Of a stretch of 64,000 bases of DNA, positions 9,450 to 17,994 are shown one piece after another. Below the pieces are notes generated by a model that was not told the DNA's origin, did not search any database, and saw nothing but the letters and a program-made list of their open reading frames with translations. The stretch is taken from contig AP017375.1 in the NCBI GenBank assembly GCA_002355455.1, positions 2,480,001-2,544,000 on the forward strand, given 5' to 3'. The first letter of the stretch is position 1, and each line of letters begins with the position of its first letter. Origin of the DNA: Stanieria sp. NIES-3757. GTDB lineage: Bacteria; Cyanobacteriota; Cyanobacteriia; Cyanobacteriales; Xenococcaceae. The translations under genes and the position numbers were made by a program.

Positions 9450-9788
9450 ATGTCCATTGCCGTAGGGATGATTGAAACCTTGGGTTTCCCAGCAGTAGTA
9501 GAAGCTGCTGACGCGATGGTAAAAGCAGCTCGTGTTACTTTAGTTGGCTACGAGAAAATTGGTACAGGACGAGTAACTGTAATCGTGCGAGGAGATGTAT
9601 CAGAAGTACAAGCTTCCGTTTCGGCTGGAATTGAAAACGTCAGACGAGTTAATGGTGGTAGCGTTTTGTCTCATCACATCATCGCCCGTCCTCACGAAAA
9701 TTTAGAATATGTTCTCCCCATTCGTTATACCGAAGCCGTTGAACAATTTAGAGAAAGTGTCAATCCTCAGCCCTTAAGAAGACCATAA
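9450..9788 (+). CDS. ccmK1: Carboxysome shell protein CcmK1 type
   Basis: This 112-residue BMC-domain protein is like the two preceding copies to about residue 101 and then carries an added C-terminal tail, [12 protein letters not shown]. CcmK1 of Synechocystis is also about 111 residues with such a tail, which supports the K1 label. It shares the duplicated upstream block with copy 2. Its stop is four bases before the ccmL start, so ccmL translation may depend on it. Confidence 0.92.
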   Translation: MSIAVGMIETLGFPAVVEAADAMVKAARVTLVGYEKIGTGRVTVIVRGDVSEVQASVSAGIENVRRVNGGSVLSHHIIARPHENLEYVLPIRYTEAVEQFRESVNPQPLRRP

Positions 9789-9792
9789 GCAG

Positions 9793-10101
9793 ATGCAAAT
9801 CGCTAAAGTTCGTGGCACAGTAGTTAGCACCCACAAATCATCTAGCATGACGGGGGTTAAGTTGTTGTTAGTTCAGTATATTGATGAGCAAGGACAACTT
9901 TTACCAAAATATGAAGTTGCTGGAGATACAGTTGGTGCTGGTGTCAATGAATGGGTTCTAGTGAGTAGAGGTGGTGCTGCTCGGACTGAAACTGGACACG
10001 AACGTCGACCGCTAGATGCGATTGTAGTGGGAATTATAGATACAGTAAGTGTAGATAATCGACCGCTTTACAGTAAAAAAGAAGCAGAACGTTTTTTGTG
10101 A
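9793..10101 (+). CDS. ccmL: Carboxysome vertex protein CcmL
   Basis: This 102-residue member of the CcmL/EutN family forms the pentamers that close the carboxysome vertices. It has the typical start MQIAKVRGTVVST and the motif DTVGAGVNEWVLVSRGGAAR, followed by IVVGIIDTV. It begins four bases after the last ccmK stop and is part of the ccmKKKLMN operon. A gap of about 100 bases separates it from ccmM, which has its own strong ribosome site. Confidence 0.95.
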   Translation: MQIAKVRGTVVSTHKSSSMTGVKLLLVQYIDEQGQLLPKYEVAGDTVGAGVNEWVLVSRGGAARTETGHERRPLDAIVVGIIDTVSVDNRPLYSKKEAERFL

Positions 10102-10203
10102 AGCATTTTTACCAGAAAACTTAAATTGAAAGGTGTATTGCACTTGAAATTTAAGTTAAGCGGGTAATAAATGGCTTAATTATTATTAGGAGGAATTGAG
10201 AAA

Positions 10204-12219
10204 ATGGTAGTCCGCACCAAAGCGGCTCCCCCGACTCCTTGGTCGAAAGATTTAGCTGAACCCCAAATAGATGAAAGTGCTTATGTCCATTCGTTTTCCA
10301 ATTTGATTGGTGATGTCCAAATTGGTGCAAACGTATTAGTTGCTCCCGGCACTTCTATTCGGGCTGATGAAGGTACTCCATTTTATATTGGTGACAATAC
10401 TAATATCCAAGATGGAGTAGTCATCCACGGCTTAGAACAAGGTCGGGTGAGGGGCGACGACGGCAAAGATTATTCTGTCTGGATTGGGAAAAATTCTTGT
10501 ATTACTCACATGGCATTAATTCATGGACCTGCGTATGTAGGAGATGAATGCTTTATTGGTTTTAGGTCTACAGTATTTAATGCCAAAGTGGGTAAAGGTT
10601 GTATCGTCATGATGCACGCCTTGATTCAAGATGTAGAAATACCTCCAGGAAAATATGTTCCTTCAGGGGCAGTCATTACTAATCAACAACAAGCCGATCG
10701 CTTATCGGATATTCAAGATAGCGATCGCGCTTTTGCACATCATGTCGTTGAAATAAACGAAGCACTCTTAGCTGGATATCATTGTGCGGATAATGCTGCT
10801 TGTATTACCCCTATTCGCGAAGGACATGATTTTTCTCAACCAAGTAGAACTGAAGAAAGTAATGGTAATAACTATATAAATTCAGTAGGAAATATGAGTT
10901 TAAATTCAGATATTAAAGCCCAAGTGCGATCGCTTTTGAACCAAGGTTGTTCTCTTAGTATTGAATATGCCAATCAACGTCGTTTTAAGACTAAATCTTG
11001 GCTTACTGGGGGACAAATTAATAGCACTAGAGAAAGCCAAGTTTTAGGTGAACTGGAAAATATTCTCAGTCAACATCAAGGAGAATATGTCCAGTTAATT
11101 GGAGTAGATTCACAAGCGAAACGAAGAGTAGCAGAAATTATTATCCAACGTCCTGGAGATAGCTTAAGTCCGACTAAAGCCACTACTAGTAAAGCTAAAT
11201 CCTTCAATACGAACGGTCATTCCAATGGTAACGGTAATGGTAATGGACATTTAAGTGATAGCATTGCACAACAAGTACGTTCTTTACTCAATCAAGGATG
11301 TGATATTGGTATTGAACATGCCAATCAACGTCGCTTCAAAACTAAATCTTGGTTAACCGCAGGACAATTTACTGGTAATGCCAATCAAGTTATTAGCAAG
11401 GTTGAAGCTGCTTTAAATGAGTATTCTGGAGAATATGTTCGCTTAATTGGCGTAGACTCTAACGCCAAAAGCAGATTAGCAGAAATTATTATTCAAAGAC
11501 CAGGAGATAGCCCCACTCAATCTTCTAAATCAAATGGTGCTTCTAGTTATAGCAATGGTCGTAGTAACGGCTATAGCAGTAACGGTAGTAATAGTAACAG
11601 CTTAAGTTCGGAAATTTTACAAGAAGTACGTTCTCTATTAGCTAGTGGCTATAAAATCGGTATGGAACATGCCGACCAACGCCGTTTTAAAACTAAGTCA
11701 TGGCAAAGCTGTTCTCCAATTGACAGTAAACGTGAAGCTGAAGTAGTAGCAGCTTTGGAAGCTTGTTTGGCTGAACACACAGGAGAGTATGTTCGTATGA
11801 TTGGCATTGACTCCAATGCTAAACGTCGAGTCTGCGAAACTATTATTCAGCGTCCTGGCGATACCTCCAAAGTAGCCAAAGCAAATGCAACTTCTACATC
11901 TAGTCAAAGCAATAGCAATGGCAACAGTTTTCGTTATAGTAACGAATTTAGCCATCGTCACCTAAGCCCAGAAGCTTTAGAACAAATTCGTTCTCTCTTA
12001 GCTGGTGGCTACAAAATCGGGACAGAACATGCTGATAAACGTCGTTTTAAGACTAAATCTTGGCAAAGTTGTTCTCCTATCGAAAGTCGTCACGAGTTAG
12101 ACGTAATTGCTGCATTAGAAGTTTGTTTAGCAGAACATACTGGAGAATACGTTCGTTTGATTGGAATTGACCCTGATGCAAAACGAAGAGTTTCCGAAAC
12201 TATTATTCAGCGTCCTTAA
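10204..12219 (+). CDS. ccmM: Carboxysome scaffold CcmM, gamma-CA plus four SSU-like repeats
   Basis: CcmM (671 residues) crosslinks RuBisCO and recruits CcmN and shell proteins. Residues 1-205 form a left-handed beta-helix gamma-carbonic anhydrase domain with the metal ligands His75, His102 and His107. Cys194 and Cys200 match the disulfide pair needed for activity in the Thermosynechococcus protein, so this domain is probably catalytic. Four RbcS-like modules follow (about 232-320, 350-436, 467-553, 587-671), joined by Ser/Asn/Gly-rich linkers. Modules 1 and 2 each have one Cys (249, 366). Modules 3 and 4 lack that Cys and instead have pairs at 503/521 and 623/641. AGGAGG at 10188-10193 sets the start. 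Met231, just before module 1, could start a short form. Confidence 0.95.
   Translation: MVVRTKAAPPTPWSKDLAEPQIDESAYVHSFSNLIGDVQIGANVLVAPGTSIRADEGTPFYIGDNTNIQDGVVIHGLEQGRVRGDDGKDYSVWIGKNSCITHMALIHGPAYVGDECFIGFRSTVFNAKVGKGCIVMMHALIQDVEIPPGKYVPSGAVITNQQQADRLSDIQDSDRAFAHHVVEINEALLAGYHCADNAACITPIREGHDFSQPSRTEESNGNNYINSVGNMSLNSDIKAQVRSLLNQGCSLSIEYANQRRFKTKSWLTGGQINSTRESQVLGELENILSQHQGEYVQLIGVDSQAKRRVAEIIIQRPGDSLSPTKATTSKAKSFNTNGHSNGNGNGNGHLSDSIAQQVRSLLNQGCDIGIEHANQRRFKTKSWLTAGQFTGNANQVISKVEAALNEYSGEYVRLIGVDSNAKSRLAEIIIQRPGDSPTQSSKSNGASSYSNGRSNGYSSNGSNSNSLSSEILQEVRSLLASGYKIGMEHADQRRFKTKSWQSCSPIDSKREAEVVAALEACLAEHTGEYVRMIGIDSNAKRRVCETIIQRPGDTSKVAKANATSTSSQSNSNGNSFRYSNEFSHRHLSPEALEQIRSLLAGGYKIGTEHADKRRFKTKSWQSCSPIESRHELDVIAALEVCLAEHTGEYVRLIGIDPDAKRRVSETIIQRP
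10887..10896 (+). promoter_or_regulatory. Possible internal start for short CcmM
   Basis: AGGA at 10887-10890 lies three bases before an in-frame ATG (codon 231) directly ahead of the first RbcS-like module. In Synechococcus elongatus a short CcmM of this type is made from an internal start. The spacing here is tight, so this is only a candidate. Confidence 0.35.
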
Positions 12220-12348
12220 AAGTTAGGATTCAGGTTGCGATTGTACCTGTAGAACAAGGAACAGCTACTAATAGTGACTGACTAAAAATTAACAACTCAA
12301 TAACTATCAGGGCTGTTCCTATTTTCTAGTTCTTGTAATTCAAAAAAG

Positions 12349-13167
12349 ATGTACTTACCACCTCTGCAACCTGTCAGCAACTCAGATATTCGTGTTTGTG
12401 GCGATGTCATAATTCATCCCACTGCAAGTATAGCTCCGGGAGTCATTCTACAAGCTGCTCCAAATAGCAGTATTGTCATAGAAGCTGAAGTTTGTATTGG
12501 CATGGGAGCAATTATTAATGCTTATCAAGGTTTAATTAAAATAGAAAGTGGTGCGATTTTAGGTTCTGGAGTTTTAATAATTGGTGCTGGTAAAATTGGC
12601 ACTAATGCTTGTATCGGTTCGGCAACAACTATTTTTAATGCCTCTGTATCACCTCTAACAGTTATTGTTCCAGGTTCTATAGTTGGCGATACATCTCGTA
12701 AAGAGCTGACTTCTTCCTCGAAGGGCAATGGGTCGTCGCCTGGTTCTCTACCTGAAGCGTCTGTTGGTTCAGGTGTCGATCAACCCTCTGAGCCTTGTAA
12801 ACCCCTTCAAATCCAAGAAATTCAAGCAACAAAGCCAATAAATGAAATTGAGAATTCTCAAAATTTATCGACTAACAAAAATAACACTGTTTTAGAAAAT
12901 GATGATTTTTGGGCAGAAACTTTTTTAGAATCTCAACTATCAACAGTTAATAATAATGTTGTAGAGGAAAAACAAGTTGATGAATCTCCATCTGTTTCAA
13001 CCCCAGAATTAAATGGTTTTGAAAAAATTGATTTAGAAAATCATCAGATAGAAATTCAGCCCAATCCAAGTGCAGTGGTAGGACAAGTTTATATCAATCA
13101 ATTACTACTAACTCTTTTTCCTCAAGGACAAGCTTGGAAGAAAAATTCTCCAAAAAAGGACGAATAG
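12349..13167 (+). CDS. ccmN: Carboxysome assembly protein CcmN
   Basis: This 272-residue protein has an N-terminal hexapeptide-repeat beta-helix (about 1-120: VCGDVIIHPTASIAPG, IESGAILGSGVLIIG), a long low-complexity linker (about 125-240) and a C-terminal amphipathic peptide (YINQLLLTLFPQGQAWK, about 247-263). In known CcmN the N-domain binds CcmM and the terminal encapsulation peptide binds CcmK, linking the cargo to the shell. It is the last gene of the ccm operon and is followed by a strong terminator. ccmO and ccaA are not in the window. Confidence 0.92.
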   Translation: MYLPPLQPVSNSDIRVCGDVIIHPTASIAPGVILQAAPNSSIVIEAEVCIGMGAIINAYQGLIKIESGAILGSGVLIIGAGKIGTNACIGSATTIFNASVSPLTVIVPGSIVGDTSRKELTSSSKGNGSSPGSLPEASVGSGVDQPSEPCKPLQIQEIQATKPINEIENSQNLSTNKNNTVLENDDFWAETFLESQLSTVNNNVVEEKQVDESPSVSTPELNGFEKIDLENHQIEIQPNPSAVVGQVYINQLLLTLFPQGQAWKKNSPKKDE

Positions 13168-13262
13168 TTTTCTGAAAAAAATATTTGGTGAATTGTTTAA
13201 ATTATTAGTCAGATCATCCAAACAATTTTGGTAATTTTTAATAAAAATTAAAACTAGATATT

Positions 13263-13313
13263 GAGCTTTTTAATACTTCGTCTATATTTTTAGACGTAAA
13301 AAGGCTCTTTTTT
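13263..13313 (+). terminator. Strong terminator after ccmN
   Basis: This is a long stem: GAGC (13263-13266) pairs with GCTC (13304-13307), TTTTT with AAAAA inside it, and CGTCTA (13279-13284) with TAGACG (13291-13296). Six T follow at 13308-13313. It separates the ccm transcript from rbcL. Confidence 0.85.
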
Positions 13314-13726
13314 GATTTTTAACTTCAAAAAATAATTATTTTTTAGGTCGAATTAATCTAAGCATTTATACTCAGTAAAAGAATTTGAATACTTTTGTTG
13401 AAACAAAAGAACGTGTGCGTATAAATTAATATTTCTTAATCAAAAAGAAAAGCCGATTAGTAATCATCAGTCAAACTAATATGTCTTAAAAAAAATAACA
13501 ATCAAAATCGCTGAGAAATAGAGTTAAATTTGATTTTCAAAGCTGAAAATTGTGTTAAGATTAAAACTTGAAAAAGATAAATAGTCAAACCGACTATCGA
13601 CTAATATTTTTCTTAAAGCGAGATATCTTTTTAAAGAGTTTTCTCTCTTAATTATTTTAAAGAGTTCAAGTAAATTGACTCTAACAGAGGGCAAAATAAG
13701 CATTTTTTTTATGGAGGAATGACCAA
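13314..13726 (+). promoter_or_regulatory. rbcL promoter and leader region
   Basis: About 410 bases lie between the ccmN terminator and rbcL, with no gene I accept. An inverted repeat ATTAGT (13456-13461) / ACTAAT (13475-13480) with a 13-base spacer could be a site for a LysR-type regulator such as RbcR, but this is a guess from symmetry. GGAGGA at 13713-13718 is a good ribosome site, 8 bases before the rbcL ATG. Confidence 0.4.
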
Positions 13727-15145
13727 ATGGTACAAACCAAATCATCTGGTGGGTTTAAAGCTGGTGTACAAGATTATCGCCTGACCTATTACACCCCAGA
13801 CTACACCCCTAAGGATACCGATCTGCTAGCTTGTTTCCGTATGACCCCCCAGCCTGGTGTTCCTCCAGAAGAAGCTGGTGCTGCGGTAGCTGCTGAATCT
13901 TCTACTGGTACTTGGACAACTGTTTGGACTGATGGATTAACCGATTTAGACCGCTACAAAGGTCGTTGTTACGATCTCGAACCAGTTCCAGGCGAAGATA
14001 ATCAATATTTTGCTTTTATTGCTTATCCTCTTGATTTGTTTGAAGAAGGTTCTGTTACTAACGTTTTGACCTCTTTAGTTGGTAACGTTTTTGGATTTAA
14101 AGCTCTACGTGCTTTGCGTTTAGAGGATATTCGTTTTCCTGTTGCTTTAATTAAAACTTTCCAAGGACCTCCTCACGGTATTACTGTTGAGAGAGATAAG
14201 TTGAACAAATACGGTCGTCCTCTCTTAGGTTGTACCATTAAACCTAAACTAGGTTTATCTGCTAAAAACTATGGTCGCGCAGTTTACGAATGTCTTCGTG
14301 GCGGTCTAGACTTCACCAAAGACGACGAAAATATCAACTCTCAGCCTTTCATGCGTTGGCGCGATCGCTTCCTCTTCGTTCAAGAAGCGATTGAAAAATC
14401 CCAAGCAGAAACTAACGAAATTAAAGGTCACTACCTCAACGTTACTGCTGGTACTTGTGAAGAAATGATGAAACGGGCTGAATTCGCTAAAGAAATCGGC
14501 ACTCCTATCATCATGCACGACTTTTTAACTGGTGGTTTTACTGCTAACACCACTCTAGCTAAATTCTGTCGTGACAATGGTTTATTACTTCACATTCACC
14601 GTGCAATGCACGCTGTAATTGACCGTCAAAAGAATCATGGTATTCACTTCCGCGTTTTAGCTAAGTGCTTACGTTTATCTGGTGGTGACCACTTACACTC
14701 TGGTACTGTAGTTGGTAAGTTAGAAGGTGAACGTGGTATCACTATGGGCTTCGTTGACTTAATGCGCGAAGACTATGTAGAAGAAGATCGTTCTCGTGGT
14801 ATTTTCTTCACTCAAGATTATGCGTCCATGCCTGGAACTATGCCTGTAGCTTCTGGTGGTATTCACGTATGGCACATGCCTGCTCTTGTAGAAATCTTCG
14901 GTGATGATTCCTGCTTACAGTTTGGTGGTGGTACTCTCGGTCACCCCTGGGGTAATGCGCCTGGTGCAACAGCTAACCGCGTAGCTTTAGAAGCTTGTGT
15001 TCAAGCTCGTAACGAAGGTCGTTCTCTAGCTCGTGAAGGTAACGATGTTATTCGTGAAGCTTGCCGTTGGAGTCCTGAATTGGCTGCTGCTTGCGAACTG
15101 TGGAAAGAAATCAAATTTGAATTTGAGGCAATGGATACTCTCTAA
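13727..15145 (+). CDS. rbcL: RuBisCO large subunit, form IB
   Basis: This 472-residue protein is the catalytic subunit that carboxylates ribulose-1,5-bisphosphate. The active-site strings are present: [20 protein letters not shown] (catalytic Lys) and [20 protein letters not shown] (the carbamylated Lys and Mg2+-binding Asp/Glu). The C-terminal [21 protein letters not shown] and [15 protein letters not shown] phosphate-binding segments are also there. The length is normal. It heads rbcL-rbcX-rbcS, directly after the ccm operon, so the enzyme and its shell are genetically adjacent. GTG or later starts are not needed; the ribosome site fits this ATG. Confidence 0.98.
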   Translation: MVQTKSSGGFKAGVQDYRLTYYTPDYTPKDTDLLACFRMTPQPGVPPEEAGAAVAAESSTGTWTTVWTDGLTDLDRYKGRCYDLEPVPGEDNQYFAFIAYPLDLFEEGSVTNVLTSLVGNVFGFKALRALRLEDIRFPVALIKTFQGPPHGITVERDKLNKYGRPLLGCTIKPKLGLSAKNYGRAVYECLRGGLDFTKDDENINSQPFMRWRDRFLFVQEAIEKSQAETNEIKGHYLNVTAGTCEEMMKRAEFAKEIGTPIIMHDFLTGGFTANTTLAKFCRDNGLLLHIHRAMHAVIDRQKNHGIHFRVLAKCLRLSGGDHLHSGTVVGKLEGERGITMGFVDLMREDYVEEDRSRGIFFTQDYASMPGTMPVASGGIHVWHMPALVEIFGDDSCLQFGGGTLGHPWGNAPGATANRVALEACVQARNEGRSLAREGNDVIREACRWSPELAAACELWKEIKFEFEAMDTL

Positions 15146-15227
15146 TCTCAGTTAATAGCGAACAGTTACAAATGAAAAAACTTGGTAGCTGTTCTCTCAA
15201 TAACTGAATCGGGACAGGTAGGTATTA

Positions 15228-15704
15228 ATGTATCCCAAACAAATTGCGAAAGATACGGCTAAAGTTCTTCAGAGTTACCTCACTTATCAAGCAGTACGCA
15301 CAATTATCGGTCAACTATCAGAAACAAATCCCAATCAAGCAATTTGGTTAAGTCAATATAGCGATCGCACCAAACTTCAAGATGGGGAAGCTTATCTCGA
15401 TGGGTTAATGACAGAAAATAAAGAGTTATTACTGCGAATTCTCATAGTGAGAGAAGAAATAGCACAACAAGTGTTAGATTTTCTTCCTGAAATGGTGCGT
15501 ACCGGGATTGTGCAAGCTAATGTAGAACACCGTCGTAAATTGTTGGAACGTCTTACTAAGTCCCAAACCTCAAGTTCTACTCCTCATCCAGAAAGTACTG
15601 ATTCAGCCCCAACATCTCAACAGGCTTATCCTGAGCAAAATGCAGATGGTGGAGACTCTTCAGAATTCAACGTGGATGATTCTTCTAACCAAACTAATAT
15701 TTGA
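15228..15704 (+). CDS. rbcX: RuBisCO assembly chaperone RbcX
   Basis: This 158-residue protein has a normal helical RbcX core at residues 1 to about 115 (KDTAKVLQSYLTYQAVRTI, then NPNQAIWLSQYS, and VREEIAQQVLDFLPEMVRTG). RbcX dimers grip the RbcL C-terminus and stabilise the RbcL dimer during holoenzyme assembly. The last 45 residues are a Ser/Thr/Gln/Asp-rich tail that looks disordered and is longer than in many RbcX proteins. It lies between rbcL and rbcS, the usual order. The gap to rbcS is only 19 bases. Confidence 0.93.
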   Translation: MYPKQIAKDTAKVLQSYLTYQAVRTIIGQLSETNPNQAIWLSQYSDRTKLQDGEAYLDGLMTENKELLLRILIVREEIAQQVLDFLPEMVRTGIVQANVEHRRKLLERLTKSQTSSSTPHPESTDSAPTSQQAYPEQNADGGDSSEFNVDDSSNQTNI

Positions 15705-15723
15705 TAAATAGGAAGATAAGCAG

Positions 15724-16059
15724 ATGAAAACATTACCAAAAGAGCGTCGTTACGAAACCCTTTCTTTTTTACCTCCTTTAACCGATCAGCAAATCGCCAA
15801 GCAAATCGATTATATGCTCGAGCAGGGTTTTATTCCTGGGGTTGAGTTTGAAAAAGATCCTACTCCTGAACTTCACCACTGGACTTTGTGGAAGTTACCT
15901 TTATTTGATGCCAGAAACGCTCAAGATGTACTTAATGAAGTTAGAGAATGTCGCTCTGAATACTCTGATTGTTACATCCGTGTAGTTGGTTTTGACAACA
16001 TTAAGCAATGTCAAACTGTTAGCTTCATTGTTTACAAACCCAATTCTAATCGCTACTAA
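15724..16059 (+). CDS. rbcS: RuBisCO small subunit
   Basis: This is the 111-residue cyanobacterial Rbc[21 protein letters not shown] at the start, [11 protein letters not shown] in the middle, and [19 protein letters not shown] at the end. It caps the RbcL octamer. The four CcmM modules downstream of the gamma-CA domain mimic this fold and dock on the holoenzyme. It is last of the rbcLXS operon; a hairpin terminator starts 30 bases after its stop. Confidence 0.97.
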   Translation: MKTLPKERRYETLSFLPPLTDQQIAKQIDYMLEQGFIPGVEFEKDPTPELHHWTLWKLPLFDARNAQDVLNEVRECRSEYSDCYIRVVGFDNIKQCQTVSFIVYKPNSNRY

Positions 16060-16088
16060 ATTAAAAACAGTTTAAATATTTTTGAGAT

Positions 16089-16124
16089 GGCGTGAGAATC
16101 TAATTAGATTTACACGCCGTTTTA
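16089..16124 (+). terminator. Terminator after rbcS
   Basis: GGCGTG (16089-16094) pairs with CACGCC (16113-16118), and the loop side holds the palindrome AATCTAATTAGATT (16097-16110), giving a long stem. GTTTTATATATA follows. Leftward hisIE ends at 16191, so this lies between convergent genes. Confidence 0.75.
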
Positions 16125-16190
16125 TATATATTGTGTTTACTTTAATTAAAATCGAGTCATCTCGATATTTTTTTGTTTTATAGTGACACA

Positions 16191-16856
16191 TTAACGTCTT
16201 CTTTGTTGCAATTGTCGATAAACATCGCGTAGATCGACTTGATGAGCAGCAAGAGCGACTAAAGTATGATAAAAAAGATCGGCTACTTCAGAAGCGATCG
16301 CATTACTGTCATTATCTTTACAAGCCATAACCACTTCTGCTGCTTCTTCCCCAATTTTTTTGAGGATTTTGTTATCTCCTCCCGCCAATAATTTACAAGT
16401 GTAAGACTCTTCGAGGGGATGATCTCTGCGATCGCAAATAACTCTAAATACTTCTGATAAAGTATCGGCTGGTGGTGCAGATTTAGTAGTATTTATTTGA
16501 TGAAAACAACTGCGTTCACCTGTATGACAGGCAATATTGCCAACTTGTTCGATACTAATTAATAAGGCATCGCTGTCGCAATCGTAACGAATTGATTTAA
16601 CTTTCTGAATATGCCCAGAAGTCTCACCTTTATGCCATAATTGCTGACGAGAACGACTCCAATACCAGGTTTCGCCAGTTTCTAAAGTTTTTTGGAGAGA
16701 TTCTGAATTCATCCATGCCATCATTAATACCGTACCGTCTAGATAATCTTGGGCTATGGCTGGTACTAATCCTTGTTCGTTGTAGCGAATCTGTTCGATG
16801 GGAATAGCTTGGGAAAAGGATTTAGTTTCTATTGATGACATGATTTTAACAAGCAT
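16191..16856 (-). CDS. hisI: Histidine biosynthesis bifunctional protein HisIE
   Basis: This 221-residue fusion carries out two histidine pathway steps. The N-terminal part (to about 125) is phosphoribosyl-AMP cyclohydrolase, with [28 protein letters not shown] and CHTGERSCF, which include the metal-binding Asp and Cys. The C-terminal part is phosphoribosyl-ATP pyrophosphatase, with [13 protein letters not shown] and EVADLFYH. A second Met (residue 6, MSSIETKSF) is an equally likely start; no clear ribosome site decides. It stands alone, convergent to rbcS. Confidence 0.93.
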   Translation of the reverse strand: MLVKIMSSIETKSFSQAIPIEQIRYNEQGLVPAIAQDYLDGTVLMMAWMNSESLQKTLETGETWYWSRSRQQLWHKGETSGHIQKVKSIRYDCDSDALLISIEQVGNIACHTGERSCFHQINTTKSAPPADTLSEVFRVICDRRDHPLEESYTCKLLAGGDNKILKKIGEEAAEVVMACKDNDSNAIASEVADLFYHTLVALAAHQVDLRDVYRQLQQRRR

Positions 16857-17060
16857 TGAAAAGCGATGGTGTTTACCAACATAGTATTTTAATACAGTGA
16901 CCAGTTATTAGTTGGCAATTAACACAATAAATCATTACTCTGCTGTAAAGTCTAAAAAATTAATTGGTGCGCTCCTTTTCTCTAACCAAAAGCTTAATAA
17001 GAATTAGCAGAATTAAAGAGAGAAACACACCGTACAAATATTCTATCGATCAATCAACGA

Positions 17061-17597
17061 TTATTCTTGAACGCGAACAGCAATCACACTAGCGTTAAAA
17101 TCGTAATTTTTTCCTTCTAACTGAATTGGAATACCCACTTTAACTTTTTTAGTGTTATCCAACACTACCCCATTATCCGTAATTTGGGCTTTTCCTTCCA
17201 AAGTCAGAATCAAATCTTGAATCATGGTAATTTCGGGACGAGGATCGGGTAGAGCTTTAACAGTACCGTCTGGTTGGGGTACAGCAGTAGTTCGAGGCAA
17301 AGGTTTACTAGATTTAATATTTACTTTACCCGCTGGTTGATTACGAATAACAATATTAGCTGTTTGCTCGGTTTGAAATTCTTGTAATAAACCTTGAAAA
17401 TCTCCAACACTCAATCCTCTTACTAAAACATCTACTTCAATTGGTTTAGCTTGAGTTTGTGCCACAATTCCTTCAGTAAGGGGAGTACCAGGAAAAAAGA
17501 AAATCCCGACAATCACTAAAAATATTACAAAAGCAGCACCAAGATCGAGAATGCTGACTTTACCAAAGAGTCTTCCTTTAGAATCGATAATCTTCAT
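17061..17597 (-). CDS. DUF4330 family membrane-anchored protein
   Basis: This 178-residue protein has a single N-terminal membrane helix (about residues 15-37, LGAAFVIFLVIVGIFFFPG), with the rest probably outside the cytoplasm. It has the typical DUF4330 start MKIIDSKGRLFGKVSILDLG, which is common in cyanobacteria. The function is unknown. The C-terminal part is beta-rich with a Pro-rich loop (PRTTAVPQPDGTVKALPDPRP). A small possible gene lies upstream on the same strand. Confidence 0.75.
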   Translation of the reverse strand: MKIIDSKGRLFGKVSILDLGAAFVIFLVIVGIFFFPGTPLTEGIVAQTQAKPIEVDVLVRGLSVGDFQGLLQEFQTEQTANIVIRNQPAGKVNIKSSKPLPRTTAVPQPDGTVKALPDPRPEITMIQDLILTLEGKAQITDNGVVLDNTKKVKVGIPIQLEGKNYDFNASVIAVRVQE

Positions 17598-17692
17598 AGT
17601 TCCTGGTCGAGAAAATTTACATCAATTCGTCTTACACCGATATTCGGCTAAAAGTCAAGAGTTAGTTTCTTCTCAGTTTACAAGAAGGCAAG

Positions 17693-17914
17693 TTACTTTT
17701 TAGATTGATGCAGCATCGAAGGTTCAAACGTTACGGTTGCTTTACGCTTAGCAATGCGCTCAGAGAGATTTGATTTGGCTGGAAATACTAATTTAGATTT
17801 TTGAATTGGTGGTGTTGGTTGGGGTGCTGTTTGAGGATAGAAGACAATTATACTAAGCTTTTTAGCTTTTTTTGTCGAAGAAATAGCTATCTGTTTGAGA
17901 AAATGAGTTAACAA
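17693..17914 (-). CDS. Small basic hypothetical protein
   Basis: This is a 73-residue reading frame, rich in Lys and Pro, with a run of TAPQPTPPIQ in the middle. I do not recognise it. It lies between the DUF4330 gene and divergent speA and has no strong ribosome site. The length and the regular codon pattern make it possible, but it may be a chance frame. Confidence 0.3.
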   Translation of the reverse strand: MLTHFLKQIAISSTKKAKKLSIIVFYPQTAPQPTPPIQKSKLVFPAKSNLSERIAKRKATVTFEPSMLHQSKK

Positions 17915-17949
17915 CCGTAGTACTTTAACTTCAGTTATTCAAGAAACGC

Positions 17950-17955
17950 TATAAT
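17950..17955 (+). promoter_or_regulatory. Likely -10 box for speA
   Basis: A perfect TATAAT lies 40 bases before the speA start codon. No good -35 hexamer is evident. The start codon itself has only a weak ribosome site. Confidence 0.45.
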
Positions 17956-17994
17956 ATACTGCTCTATTGCTCTCACACAGATCGGCAAGCTGCA

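Noticed and set aside
11698-11961. Leftward 87-codon frame inside ccmM
   Set aside because: Antisense to a ccmM repeat module; no independent support.
13524-13745. Leftward 73-codon frame overlapping the rbcL start
   Set aside because: It covers the rbcL ribosome site and first codons, has the AT-driven composition of the leader, and matches no family.
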